NCBI GenBank assembly: GCA_008638375.1
Contig: CM018035.1
Span: 30,504,807 to 30,568,806, forward strand
Length of the DNA: 64,000 bases
Origin: Nyssa sinensis
Taxonomy: Eukaryota > Streptophyta > Magnoliopsida > Cornales > Nyssaceae
Direction of reading: 5' to 3'
In this document: positions 9,106 through 22,276 of the stretch, in pieces
Layout of the letters: the number at the start of each line of letters is the position of its first letter
How positions within the stretch are numbered: position 1 is the stretch's first letter
The notes under the pieces: generated by a model
What the model was told of the DNA's origin: nothing
Seen by the model: only the letters and a program-made list of their open reading frames with translations
Database searches by the model: none
Program-made: the position numbers and the translations under genes

Positions 9106-11425
9106 CGAGGTCTAACCTCTCCCATTGTCCTAGGTATTCGAGACCTAAAGTTCTTATATTATTCCGTAATGCCTTAATCCCATATGGACCGGATTGAGGG
9201 GTCACTGGGACCCCGAGCTATAAGATAGGCAGGTGATTGAGACTAATCATCCTAGACAAATGAATGAAGTATAGTCCATTTCTTTATTAGTTTATTCTCT
9301 TCAAATCATTTTCCCTTAATTTGATTTGGTTCGTTGACATGCTTATACTTGTTCTAGTCCCATTATGGGATTTAATGAAATAGATCATAATAAAGTGAAA
9401 CTGAACTAAAAAAATTCATCAATAGTAAGGTGAAGTTCAAAGTTGACTCTAACGATCAATATACAACATAGACGTTACGTCAAAGAAGGGTACAAGAACC
9501 CTTTACAATATAAAATGAATGAATACAACTATCTGAGACCAATGCTACTCAAATCTCTGTCCATCTCATGCTGCTCCAACAACTGTCCTCTACCAGTTCG
9601 GTACCTGCCATTCCCTTGAAAAGTAGGGGTGAGCCATAACGCTTAGTAGGGTTTCCCAAAAGATATAAGCATGCAACGTACAAAAACTAATGCAAGTCCG
9701 ATGTGGACAATTCCTAATGCCCAGTATGCAATCCCAAATACGCAATAATATCACTAATTAGATCACGGGTATAGACATAACAGTCGAGAAAATAAGATAC
9801 CACTCCGCGTGATATGAAAACAGTGATAAGGCATTCAAGTATATCAACATATAAAAACCTCATGAAGCACCTCGATTTCTTGTTCAATTTAGTTAGAACA
9901 ATGATATTCAATAACAATGTTTTTAATACAAGTCAATAATGTGATAAGGAAACAATTGTAATCACTACACAATTCATGTCTATAACAAGCACAATCCATA
10001 ACATATTAAATCGGACCTTGACAAGTCCTATACTTCTCTTTACTTCTTTCACAATCCTTCAAGACTACTTAATGGCTCTCGGTAAAGCCTGAGTGCTTCT
10101 TGGGCTATTAACCTGATAGAGACATACGACCACTTGTGTGGGGTTACGGTTCGAAACCAAAGGGAGACACAATCCCTATCACAAAACTCCGGTAATATCC
10201 ATATCTTCCCCCTTCTCAACTTGGATCTATCTTATTCAAAACTTCTCCTTTCTTAACTTATATTGGCCAATTCATAACTTCCCCTTTCTCAGGCCTTCAA
10301 CTATTTCATTTCAATCTATTCCATTACTGTCTCACAATATATATGGTGGCCACACAAGCTCACACCATATTCACATCAACAGTCATACAATGTAGTACAT
10401 GGCATCTTAGTATACAAAAATCACTTAATCCATAGAGTGTCTAAACATGAATCCAAGGCACAAGTATAATGAATTGTAAAGCCTCATAATGATAACAACA
10501 ATCATGACAAGAAGGGTAGATAATAATCAAGCATCAAAATAATAACAGTTATATCATGAGGATTAATGACAAGCATATAATACCAGCCAATCAGAGTCAG
10601 ATCCTGGTGCTTGTTGCCACCCGACTATATGGAGACATTACTTGTGTTTGGCACGACGTGTATAGGATAACTCACACACTCCAAGTTCATCTCTCGGGAC
10701 CACCCCGACTCTTAACACTAAGGTTCCGTAATGATTCTTCAAGTTTTCTTAAGTTAATTATGCATTAACCTACACAACGAGTGTCTGTTGTCCCAAACAG
10801 ATACAAAAATGTGTTCCCATGCCTCAAAAAACCTCAAGAAGGTCTCATCGTAAAGTTTCTAAGTCATTTGAATGTCTTTTTAAACTAATGGGGGTATTTT
10901 CATAATTTTACCAGACAAGTTTCACGTCTATTGAGACCTTGTCTCACAACACCAACCTTGGAATCAGATTTAGAAGGTTTAAAAACCCTAAAGACGTTCT
11001 TCTTGCATTTTATTATTTCTTTTAGATATCTATCCCATGCTTAGAGACATAATAGTAATCTTATATGTTTATGTGAGACCTACCCCGTGTTTCCAGTTCA
11101 TTAATCTGATATCGTATTTAAATTTTTGGTGTCCAAAAACATTGGAAACGCCTTTTTTGGATCTTTTAATTGCTTAATATAAGTTTAGGGGTATAATCGT
11201 CATTTTTTCAATTTATATGGGACCATCACTAGGTCCCAATTTGTTCAATCTATTCATATATTTAAATTTCGGGCATCCAACAACTTTGGAATAGCTCCTT
11301 CTAAATTTTAATTAGCTTTAAGTTTCTTAAACTATCATTAGGGGTACTTTCGTAATTTTTCATATTCAAGTGGGACCACCCCGGGTCCCCGAATGTTCAA
11401 TTGATGCAATAAGTCCAAATTCACA
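9106..11425 (-). mobile_element. Fragment of another long LTR (probable Ty3/gypsy)
   Basis: No coding sequence. The text resembles the minus-oriented Tekay-type LTRs elsewhere in the window. It has a GGGGTGAGC..AACGC..AGTAGGGTTTCCC block near 9627-9660, and stretches such as GGGACCACCCCG followed by gtcc text near 10698 and 11370, which recur in the 27863-31487 LTR. LTR A ends at its left edge and copia gag sequence starts at its right edge, so both ends are junctions. Exact termini could not be fixed. Confidence 0.5.
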
Positions 11426-12035
11426 TACCTCAGGATCGAAGAATTCCACTTTATCATCCTCCCATATAGCTATAAATGCATTTTTCTTCTTGTCTTATTG
11501 CTTTGGTGCATTATAGTTTGTTGAGATATGACCGTTGATGAGAATGCAAAATGTCATATTTTTTCTCTCAAAATGTTTAGTCTTTTATACTTATTTGGTG
11601 CCTAAATGTACTCATTATTCTTATATTTTGATTTAGGATGCAAAAGGAGGCGTTAAGTGCAAAAAATGCTAATTGGGCGATTTTCGGACAGTTTCGACAT
11701 CGCTTCGTAATCTGGGCATAACGCTCTCATCCGAGCTTTGATTATGATGATTCAAGATGCTATGAAAATCCAAGACACAGATCTACAACTTTCATATTTT
11801 GAGTTTTGCGAGATTCGGGCAGAATCAAGGTCTAAATTGGGCTTGAAGTTACTAAACCTACAGTGCTAAGCATTTTTAGCTGCGCAAAATTCTGATGTGC
11901 GGGTCCATGCGATTTATTTTTGGAAAGTTCCTTGGTGCGCGAAAATTCTAGCTAAAAGCACCACTTTCCTAGTTATATTAGGAATTTATTTTATTTTTAA
12001 TTAGGGCTTTTAAGAGCAGCCGACACACACGCACA

Positions 12036-12080
<45 letters not shown>

Positions 12081-13780
12081 TCTTCTCAAATTTCTCCTTC
12101 GAGTTTTCATGGCCGTGCGTGGCTAAATTTTTATAATTGGTCGAAGGAAATGGAAGCCTCGAAATCAATAAAACTGTGAGATCTAATTTGTTTTTATTGT
12201 TCAATTTATGCTTTGAGTATTGGATATTTTTCTATGCTTATTTTCATGATTGTCTCGTTTAATTATTAGGAGGCCTACTAGTTTATTATTCGTTGTAATC
12301 TACTGTTAGATTAGATATCAAATATGTAATTGTTTGATCCCTCTAATTGGTGAAACAACTAAGATTTAATGATTTGCAGTGTCAGAAATTATTAGATCTT
12401 AGGAAGAACGTCCGACTAAATTAAATGCAACCGCTTGTACTTGTGTTGTTTAGCTTCATCGATTTCTCTAATTTTTAAGGCTGCTACTAGATTAAATCTT
12501 TAGCGCTTGTCTTGGGTTGTTTAGTAGTTGGGGTTAATTAGATCGCTTGTTTTTTAATTAACTATGATTAAGGAGAGATAGGAAAATAGTTCCAATGGTG
12601 AATATTCAAAGTGTGAATTGATATATATTTGCATCGATGATCAGTTGTAAAATCTCAATGGTGGATGTTGACTTAGACCAAAGCTTGTTCTTTTGATTGA
12701 TTTTAATACTTTAATTTGAATTGTTTCTTAGTTGTTTTTTTTAAATTTGTTTTCGTTATACGCAAACCCCCCATCCTTGTTCACATAGCATAAAACTAGG
12801 TTAGACACTCTCTGTGGGAACGATCCTTATTCACACTACTACATATATTTTTAGGAGTTTAGGTTTTATTTTTGGTTGCCTACGACAACATACCAACCAT
12901 ATTGATGAAAATTATAGCATTGCCTTCGATCTTCTTCACTCTTTGGTTTAGGATTTCTCCTTCCTCTATCTCGTTGGGGGTTTTTCTTCTCTTGAAGGAA
13001 CTGTTTGAATTTTCTAGTGAGAAGTGTTATGTCTTTATCTTCTTCACCCGATTATTCCTTCTTTTCCTTTGATTCTACTTGAAGTGCCACACACTTTTTT
13101 GGCTTGTCCCCTTCTTCATCATCAAGAACCATTTCATGCATAATAAGGGAGGCAAGGAGTTGTTCCATCATCATTATTCTCAAATTTTTTGCTTCTTCAA
13201 TTACTGTAACTTTAGGTCTCCATTTTTTGGGTAAAGCTTGCAACATTTTTCTAATATGTTCTACAGTAGGAATAAGTTTACCAAGAGATATTAGTCCATT
13301 CACAATATCAAGAAGCTGAGTATACATTTCTACAATTTTCTCATTGGGCTTCATTTTAAATAACTTATATTTATGAAGTAGTGCACTTATTTTTGAATCC
13401 TTGACTTGATTCATTCCTTCATGAGTTATTTTCAAAGTATCCTATATATCTTTAGCGGTATCACATATTGAGATTCTATTGAACTCTTCGAGACCCAAAC
13501 CACAAAATAGGGTGTTTATGATTTTGGCATTTAGACAAAACTTTTCTTTATCTTTATCGTCCCATTTCTCTCTAGGTTTAGGAGTTCTAATACCGCTTTC
13601 ACTAGTAATAGATGGAGATATATACCCAAGTTCAATCATCCCCCATAGTTTATAACTCATTGATTGAATATAAATTCTCATTCTTGCCTTCCAGTAGTTG
13701 TAGTTGTTTCCATTAAACCATGGAGGCCTTGAGGTAGATTGACCCCCCTCTAGATGAGTTGACATTGACAAGGTTGCCAT
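11426..13780 (-). pseudogene. Decayed Ty1/copia Gag, split by a solo LTR
   Basis: Read on the minus strand from ATG 13780, the protein has the copia Gag (UBN2/DUF4219-type) start, with PPWFNGNNYNYWKARM and SYKLWGMIELGY. It continues through a stop (KDI-stop-DTL, 13439-13441 region) into KISALLHKYKLFKMKPNE and LQALPKKWRPKVTVIEE. A second stop lies near 13052. It then reaches the zinc knuckle CYNFHQYG, where the solo LTR 11536-12895 intervenes. Beyond the LTR the same protein resumes at 11535 with HISTNYNAPK, then a stop, then KKKNAFIAIWEDDKVE. Two zinc-knuckle cysteines are replaced (by F and Y), and the three stops make it a pseudogene. The sequence is lost at the junction near 11425. Confidence 0.87.
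11536..12895 (+). mobile_element. Solo LTR (1360 bp) of Athila-like family in copia gag
   Basis: Starts TGATGAGAATG and ends ACAACATACCA. It is flanked by ACCGT (11531-11535) and ACCAT (12896-12900), a 5 bp target duplication with one mismatch. Removing LTR and duplication restores the copia zinc-knuckle reading. The ends match the LTR at 520-949 in inverted orientation. Inside is a CT run (12035-12076). No PBS or internal sequence follows, so it is a solo LTR left by LTR-LTR recombination. Confidence 0.88.
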
Positions 13781-13815
13781 GCAATCTCCTTTGAGTTGTT
13801 ATACTCTTTGTGAAA

Positions 13816-13833
13816 GAACCTGCTATAATACCA
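13816..13833 (-). other. Copia primer binding site
   Basis: The minus strand reads TGGTATTATAGCAGGTTC two bases inside the copia LTR end. This matches the initiator tRNA-Met type site TGGTATCAGAGCAGG with a few changes. It lies about 36 nt upstream of the gag start at 13780. Confidence 0.8.
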
Positions 13834-14501
13834 AATGAAAAGGCAACCTAGAGAGGGGGTGAATAGGTTGTTTTTAAAAAAATATTTCAATTTAATGAAA
13901 TTACTTTTCCCCTCAATAGGTTAGTATCATAAAACAATCAAAGCAATAATAAGAAATAATGAGAGTAAAGAGTGCACGAAGAATTTATACTCGTTCGACT
14001 ATGAAATTACCTACATCCACTCTTTGGCAAAGATCCTTGATCTTCTTGCTAGAATTCCACTCAACTTATTGTTGGGGTGATGATTTCACCATATTATAAT
14101 CAACTCACGTAATAGCTCTTGATCAATACTACATTCTTCACAATGATTGGTTTGTCTTAAGACAAACACTCTCCCCTCAAGGAATCAAATCACAAATTGA
14201 AGAAATACCTCTCTTTTATCACAGAATGAATACAATAAAAATGCTAGATATTTTCTTCTTCACACAAGGGTTATTGAATCAATAGATTAGAAAACCCCTA
14301 ACAAGCTCTTAAAACAAAAGTTGAATCCATACAATGAACTTCTTCACACGTTTATAGCTATGCTTGATAAACCTAAATGATACCCATGCAATATATTTAT
14401 AATGCAACTAAAAAGAAGACCAGAAAGGGAATCACACTATCTTGAAAAGGCATGTTTGACCTCTTCCCAATTAGCCGGTCCTGATGAAGTTGCCCTAAAA
14501 A

Positions 14502-14997
14502 TGTGATACCCCGACCCAAAAATACCGGGTCATATGGCACGCATTACGAGGCCATAAAAAATGTGTATAAAAATTATTACAATCAAGGAAATAATTAATT
14601 ATTTACAAAAATAATTAATTATCCATATAAAATAATTATTTTATTTATAATTAAATATATTATAAATACACATTACATGGAAGGCATATATATATATATA
14701 TTTATGTAATCAAGCATGTATGCATGTATGTACATAGATACATTAAATATATTTATATATATATATATATACATATGTGTAAAGTGTGAACAGTGTACAA
14801 GGTGTGTGTGTGTCGGCAGTGTGTGTGTCTCATGGGTGTGTGTGGGAGTGTATTAGTGTGTGTTATATTATATATATATATATATATAACATGTAAATAT
14901 CAAGCAACATTTAATGTAAAGCAAAAATTGGGAAGAACAAAATTGATGAGATATGAAGGCTAGTGTAGGGCTATGAAATCAGGAAGAGAGAGATAAG

Positions 14998-15030
<33 letters not shown>

Positions 15031-18000
15031 GTCGGTGGATTTCTCTTTAAAGCAAGACATGCAATGCATGCTTGCTTGGTACGAAAGGAAATTCAGAAAG
15101 GGAGAAGGAAATAAGGAGCTAAGGAAGGGAAACAGAGGTAGAAAAGAAGGGAAAAACCAACTCAAAAACGTAAACATATGAAAACGTTTCACTTTTTCTC
15201 TCTAGAATTTAAGCATGAAGATAGGTTGTTTTTAACTTGTTTATGTATATATGATGTTTAGAACATATGCTAATCATAACAAGCATGAGATTTAAGCTTA
15301 AAAACACCTCAAAACATCAAACCCAACAGAAACTGCCGTTGAAGACCTTGTTCATAGCAGGTCTGGTTTCACCATCACCAAACTATGTTTGGTATATAAA
15401 GACTTAAAGTAGACCTTGTAAGCATCACAAAAACCTATATCCATGATCAAAAATCATAATAGATGGACCTCCCATGGTGAGTTGCAGGTTTCGGGTTTTA
15501 AACCCAACACCACAATTGCACCCCAAAACTCGTTTTAAAGGCCAAAATGTGAAACCCCATGAAGATGGGATCAAAAAAAGACCAACCCTATGAAAATTAA
15601 TTGAGAAATGACTATGAACCATTGAGTTACAGTCCTGGTTATCGAGACTTGGACCGAGAAACTGAGCCTAATTCGACCTCTAAATCAATGCAAAACAATG
15701 CCTTACGAACTTAGGAGTTTATTAGAAAAGAAAACAGAGAAAATGGAGTTGTAAAATGCCATGAAATTCAAACTAAAAAAATTAGGGTTTTGCAGTCAAC
15801 AGCGTCGACTTCGTGAGGAAGATGACACTGTTCGGGTCGGCAAACGGGTCAGTTACGGGTCCGGGTTTAGTTCGGCTCCGACGGGTCATGGGTTATTTAA
15901 ACAGTAACATTTTTGTTTTAAATTTATAAACAATAGGGCTGACGTCATCATGACGTCAGCAACACGTGGCAAACCGGCTAAACCGATTGGTTTATAACCA
16001 GACCGGACCGGTTCACTTTCAATTGGACTGAACCCTTTGGTTTTCTGATTTAGTTAAAACTAAATAAACCAAAACTTCTTGTATTTATGGATTGACCCCA
16101 ACTGTTTTGGGAAATCCCACTGTGGCCCAACTAATGAAGATTTTATGCAATTAATCCCCTGGAAAAATAATTAAATAATCAAATAATTAATTTAATTATT
16201 TAATAAATAAAGTAAAATTACTATTTTGCCCCTAGGTCATATATGAAGCAAATGAAGTTCAAATTAAACATATGAATAGTGTATCCTTACTATTTTGGAT
16301 AATCTGAGACTAATGGTAGGGTCCGTTTTACGAGACGGGGCCCCAAAAAATAAAGACACGTAAGGAGGTAAAATGACCAAAATACCCCTTGTCCAAAATT
16401 AACAAGTTATTAGTGTATTCTTACTATCTCGGACCTTCTGAGTCCAATGGTGAGATCCAGATTACGAAACGAAGTACAAAAAAAAATACGACACGTAAAA
16501 CGGTAAATGACCATTTTGCCCTTTTACATACAAAAGTCCGAATTAAATTTTAGGAAAGCCTAAACTGACTTTCTTCGACGTTCCAGACTCAAGGGTAGAG
16601 TCTATTCGACCAAAAGAAATGTATAAAATAAAAAGACATAAAATTTGTTGAATAGCATCTGTCAGATGACTATAAATTAAAGTAATGCCAAAGTACTATT
16701 CTAAGGCGTATACGAGGAAATGAATTACGAAAAGACACGACACGTAAATATGTGAAGTACATAAATTAAATTAAGATTAATGGAGCTACCAGAAGAGTAT
16801 AAATTGAAATGAATTTAATTTCTAACACATTAAATTGTGTCATAGGTTAAGAGTACGAGTGAAGTACAGTATATATGAAATTATGAAATCGTTTTAGGAT
16901 CTAATACGATTTAAGCATAAGTTAAGGAATATCAAGATGCTATTACAATGAATGTGAAGTTGATGAGATGTTTATGAATTGTTCTTAGGAACTACAAGGA
17001 AAGTGGGAAAGCGTATTATTAGCACTAACCCTAAAGGACCAAGGTGAGTAACCTTGTATTTGAAGTGGAGATTTAACTCCATGGATTTGAAAAGGTTTTA
17101 AGTTCAAAGATATGAAGTATTTGAATTCCAAATTCAGTATATTATATGATTTCAGTTTTAAATTATTTCAGTTCTTATAAACCCTATTGTGACATGCTCA
17201 GTAAATGTTTTTTTTTACAGTTTTCTTAAAAATGTGTTTTCGGTATGTCTAAGTTAAAATACAAATCTTGTTAAATATTCTGAGTTTGCCTATTTCAAGT
17301 ATACAGATGTTTATCACGAAGTTATGAAGGTTATGTTTTTAAAGTGCTCATGAGAAATATTTATTTGACATACTCATATGTTAAATGTATTTTAAATGCA
17401 AGATGAATGGTGCATAAGCACTTAGACAGGATTCTGAGTTTTCAGTTGCCCTGTAAAATAGGAAGGATTTTGGGTTGTACGGAACTCAATTGCCCTGTAA
17501 AATGCCAGGTAGCAGGATCTAATCCCCCAGGCATGAGATATCTCCATTTATAAGTAATATAGGAGTCCGGTTTGAAACGGATTCCACTAATGGAAGTGAT
17601 AAGATGACAAATGATTTTGAAAATGGAAGCAGGTTTTAGCCCTCATTTTCAATATGCATATGTTTTGAGTTTTATATACTCTATTTAAGAAATACATGTT
17701 ATGTTATATGTTTTGAAGTTCATAAGTATAAGTATAGCTTGAATACTTTAAATGTTTCAAAGCTATCTGTTTTGTGAAATGCATATGTTTCGAGTTATAT
17801 ACTCTATTTGACGAAGTACGAGTTTAGCTTGAATACTTTAAATGTTTCAAAGCTATCTGTTTTAAGAAATGCATATGTTTTATGTTCAAGTATACGAGCA
17901 ATTGGCAGTGAATGTTTTACAAACTCTTATGTACTAAAAACTACTGCTAATTGAAAACCCCATGACGAATACTGGAATTGCTCACAAGCTTAGATTAGCT

Positions 18001-18456
18001 TAACCGGACTTTGTTCGGACCCCCCTTTTAGGTAATTAGCAGCAGTCTTGACTTGAGGACGATGATGATGAATCTGCTGATTTTGGGAGGTTATGTTCAA
18101 GTAGTTTTTGTCTAGTATTACGAACATCAAGTATGGAATTTTGTATTAGTAAAACTGTACCCTATTATGTATAAGCCCCACTGGGCAATTAAACATTTAT
18201 TGTTTATAAATTTTTAAGTTTTAGTTATACTCTGAATGTTAAATCATGTATGCTATTTAAAGAGTGGCAGTACCGGACGGATGTGTGTAATTTAAAAATA
18301 AGAAAAGAAAAGAAAAAGTTTTTCACGCTTCCGCAAACACATGTCGCACATCTATTCGATACCGCTGCTTATGTGAGCCTTCGCCCAAGGGTTCTCGGGC
18401 CTGAGGGTGGTGGTCGCGATGCGAGATTCGCACAGGGTGGGTTTCGGGTCGTGACA
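14502..18456 (+). mobile_element. Solo LTR (3955 bp), Tekay-type, in the copia LTR
   Basis: Starts TGTGATACCCCGACCC and ends GTTTCGGGTCGTGACA. It is flanked on both sides by AAAAA (14497-14501 and 18457-18461), a 5 bp target duplication. The order inside is a TA/TG microsatellite (about 14685-14890), a GA tract (14995-15030), CATGCA motifs (15058-15072), a putative mini-exon (16989-17043) and an acceptor-like CCCCCTTTTAG (18031). No coding sequence. Confidence 0.88.
16989..17043 (+). other. Putative LTR mini-exon (55 nt) in the 3955 bp LTR
   Basis: Preceded by TTGTTCTTAG and followed by CCAAG|GTGAGTAACC, a strong 5' splice-site match. The likely next acceptor is CCCCCCTTTTAG|G ending at 18031, giving a 988 nt intron inside the LTR. 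It is positionally equivalent to 48797-48849 and the others. Motif-based inference. Confidence 0.5.
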
Positions 18457-18726
18457 AAAAACCTCTTAAACCCATTACTTTCGATCAGCTAGTAGACACT
18501 TCCTATCAATCGGCACACTCTAGCCTGTTATGTTCACACACCTGGTTAGTCGGTAACGCCACTCGGTCAGACGGTAGCCTCTAGATCATTTTAATAGCCC
18601 TTTCGATCAACCGACAATGGTACCTGGTCAGCCGATAGCCTCTGGATTGATGTCATGCCTTACTCCCAGTCAACTAGTAGTGGTACACTATTCAGCCAAT
18701 AGTCACTATATTTTGGGATTTCAACA

Positions 18727-20094
18727 TCTCCTCATCTCTTGTCAAAGCTAAACACAACTTGCTCCACAACAACAATTAGTATAGAGTGAATAACATATAA
18801 TTATGTAGTCAAAACTTTATGAATCAATGATTAGAAATATATAATTAGTTTAAAATCCAAAATGAACACTTCATCAAAACTATCCTCAACAGAGGTATCA
18901 TTAAAAGTGTCATTTATGATAGCATGCATTACAATGCATTGACTGTTTCTTTAATCCTCTTATCGATGGTACACCCGTGTGTCTTTGGTCTCCATTTTCA
19001 TGGTCAAATTACCTCAAGCAATTTGTTTGTCATCTGGCCTCTTGAGTCATGAAGGGTATTTTAGACTTTGTTATGATTTGGTCTCACACACTTGCATATC
19101 ATGCATTTCATAGAGGATATATCATTATTCATTATTTGTGTTAGTGTCTTACTTTGTGAAACAATTTCCCAAAATTCATATTTAAAAACCATTGAGTTTT
19201 TATACTTGGGAAAATTGGCTTCACAAATGCAAGAGAGACCAACTCTTTATTAGTCATTCGAACGACTAGGATTCATTCGAACGAACAATAAAACTGGCCG
19301 TTCTTGTTCGTTTGATCTCCTTAGATTCATCTTAATCAAACGAACATCAACAACCCACTCGTTAGAGGTCGTTTGATACTTGATTGAACCTTGCGTAAAA
19401 ATAAAATACTATTTTGTTTTGAACGGTTATTTGAGATCCGAGCTTTATAGTATAAAAAGGAAAAATTTTGATTTTCAATTGAAGATCTCAATTTTATAAA
19501 CTAGAACTTTAGAGAGAAATGAGAACTTCTATTAGAGAGCATTCATATATACTTCATCTATATCTCTTCATCTTCATATCATAATTTACATCATTCTCAT
19601 ATGATCTAAGTCAATATGAAAGCCTAGATCAACACAATCATCATCAACAATGGAGCTTCTTCTTGTGGATTTCAAAGAGTGAGTGATTGGAGGAGTCTGA
19701 GGTTGTGTGGAGTTCATGATTGTGATAAAGAGCTTCACCGAATTGGAGGACACTTGTGGATTTAGGGTGGAATCGAGATCGAGAGACTGAACAAGACTGA
19801 AAAGCTAGGTTCATGTTCGCCGCATTGTTATTGGTTCATTCTTCATAGTGAAGCTTCTACATCGGGCAAGGACTTCCCCCGGAGTTTTCCATCACAAGTG
19901 ATTATGATGGTTTCTTCGTCACCAAAATCAGTGTGAATTTCTCAATACTTTAATTTTCTTTACAATTCATGATTTTATCAATTCAAGTATGCTTCTACCT
20001 AATTGAATAATCATAACTTCTGAATTATAATTTGAATTGAATTACTGGATTAATTGATTGAATAATTTAAAATTTGAGAAATTGAGATGATGAT
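18727..20094. other. Non-coding, probable copia end and part of another LTR
   Basis: The first 100 or so bases look like the 3' end of a copia internal region on the minus strand (polypurine tract at 18727-18743). Further right, the plus strand has a TATA-like TATAGTATAAAAAGG near 19447, followed by an untranslated-leader-like stretch. The sequence is interrupted at 20094 by the 20095-37365 solo LTR and resumes at 37371. No open frame or conserved protein was seen. Confidence 0.4.
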
Positions 20095-21315
20095 TGTCAC
20101 GACCCAAAACCCACCTTATGCGAATTGGGGATCGCAAGGCCGACCCTGTGGCCATCCCTATTTTTCTTTCCTTGTATTAATGATAACAATGTGTAATATA
20201 TAAAAAATTAAACAGTTAAATAGTAGAATTCTTAAATATGGTTCTACATATATCAAAATAGGAACCAACATTACATCACCCTTAGGTGGTGAATACATGG
20301 GAGAACTACATCATTACTAGTACATTTTTCAAAATGTCCTCCTATGCTTTTAAGCTCCTACTGCTGTCTCGCAGCGTCCCTTTTTGAAATAATAAGTAAG
20401 TCTAAATGAGCTAACAAAGCTCAATAAGTAAATTTTCGTCTTTTCCATTGATCAAGGTAAATATAGAAAGAATATGATCCAAGATAAACAAGGATGTGAA
20501 ACATGATAGCCAATCATAGGATAAAATGTTGTAATAGCCAATAAGGGGTAAGTGCCATAATGGCCAATCAACAGTAGAGATCACAATAACCAGTCATGAG
20601 TAGTGGATAACAATGATACAATAAACATGGGATCCTTAATGGGGGTCTGTCAAACAATAGTTATACTGCCACAATAAATCAATAGCCAATCAATCATAAT
20701 CCAATGAACAAGCTTTCAACATATGATTATTCATAGGGAATAGTATAATCATCCTATGAATCCAATAAACGTTATGATATCAAATCAAACATAAGTGATG
20801 CACTTATTATGTTCAGGGCTTGACACACCCTCAGTCTTTTGGGGCCCGGCATACCCTTAATTAAAAACTCACTACGTATAAAATGCCATCATTGCCATAA
20901 GTCCATTTATAGACTATTATAGATTCCCACACTTAAGGTTCCAAAGATCCAGCCTTACTCGAACCAATGAATAGCCTCGTGGATTTGATTCGTAGGTCCA
21001 ATCAATCAGACAAGCATCGAATGGACGTTGTGACTGAGCACAACTCTGGCATTCATAATATAACATGATCATTCATAATTTCATAAGAAGTGTACATAAA
21101 TGGAATATCATTCATTTTAGTAAAAACATAACAGACGGCCTTTCAAGGCATAATACAAAGCGTACAATATAACGATCAATGATATAACAGTCAATCAATA
21201 TCCACAAGATAGAACAAGTATCATATTTTCGGGTACGTATAAGAGTACAATTTTGGTAGCAATAGGAATAAACATGGCTGAGCATACCACATGTAAGAGA
21301 TCAGGTTTTACTTAC

Positions 21316-21373
21316 CTTTAAGAGTCTGTTCTACCTCAGTACTCAGTTACTTTCTCCTTTCCCTTTGAGATTT
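21316..21373 (-). other. Putative LTR mini-exon (58 nt) in the outer solo LTR
   Basis: On the minus strand it is preceded by GCTAATTTATAG and followed by CTTAAAG|GTAAGTAAAA, a near-perfect donor. It corresponds to 6890-6951 of LTR A. The downstream acceptor near 20380 appears weakened compared with LTR A. Motif-based inference. Confidence 0.45.
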
Positions 21374-22197
21374 CTATAAATTAGCAAACAGTGCTTAGGT
21401 TAATACTATGTATAGCCTAATGCTCTAAAATTAGTCAATCTCATGCATATCGATATTATAGGTATCTTATTTGGGTAAACGAAATCTACCGTCAAGTCCA
21501 AAATGTCGAACATAATAGGTTTAGGCTTTTACGGAATTCAGTTTGGCTTTGGGCATCACTAGAGGCATTATGGTCATTTGGTTTTTCTACGGGTCTTAAT
21601 TGTTTGAGACCCCGTTCGTAAAACGGACCCTTCCATTGGATTTAGAATGCCCAAAATATTAAGAAAATACTATTCATTTACTTTAATTGGACATTGAAAA
21701 ATAATACAATATTTAATTCAATTATTTATTTATTTATTTAAATTCATATTTTATATTTATTTTGGTGACATAAGGGCACACGTGTAACACCCCGACTCTG
21801 TATAATTAATAATTAAATAATTAATTATTAATTAGTACCGGCTTAGGGAATAATTAAGGAAATTAACCTTAATCTCCCGGTGGTCACACTAGACCAATAG
21901 AATGACAAAACATGTCCGAGAATAGGGTATAATACCCGAACCTAATTATCAATTAATTAGGTGAAATAATGTCAATTTAACACTGACGGAATTCGAATTA
22001 GTTAATCCCGAAAATCCCGAATGACTAATAAATGACACGGAACCTCTGACACTGAAGATAACAGAAATAGAAACTGACCGGAAGAAACCGCACCGAAAAA
22101 AGAGTTACGGAATGAAAGTTATGAGGCAAACATCAGAAACTGAATTAATGCGCAGCCAAACAGGGCCTTAGCCCAAATTGTGGAAAAATGACCAAAT

Positions 22198-22276
22198 TGG
22201 TGGTCAAGGGGAATTGAACCCTTAACCTATGGTGAGAATGAATTCCATCCAAAAAATTTACCAGTTAGGCTACCCA
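22198..22276 (-). other. Antisense tRNA-like module in the 5391 bp LTR
   Basis: On the minus strand an A-box match TAGCCTAACTGG is followed about 40 nt later by GGTTCAATTCC, a perfect fit to the GGTTCRANNCC B-box consensus. The distance is that of a tRNA without a long variable arm. It runs against the LTR. The remaining stems are not convincing, so it is tRNA-derived rather than a working tRNA gene. Confidence 0.6.

Larger units (their letters stand above)
13836..18726 (-). mobile_element. Copia LTR (about 931 bp), interrupted by a solo LTR
   Basis: On the minus strand the LTR begins TGTTGAAATCCC at 18726 and ends CCTTTTCA at 13836, just before the PBS. Removing the 3955 bp insertion at 14502-18456 and one copy of its AAAAA duplication leaves about 931 bp. 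Directly outside the TG end (18727-18743) is a polypurine-type tract, read on the minus strand as GACAAGAGATGAGGAGA. That is unexpected for a 5' LTR and suggests a tandem copia arrangement. Confidence 0.8.

Noticed and set aside
10138..10160. Perfect-looking B-box GGTTCGAAACC near 10148
   Set aside because: No A-box at tRNA spacing and no T-arm pairing nearby; taken as chance.
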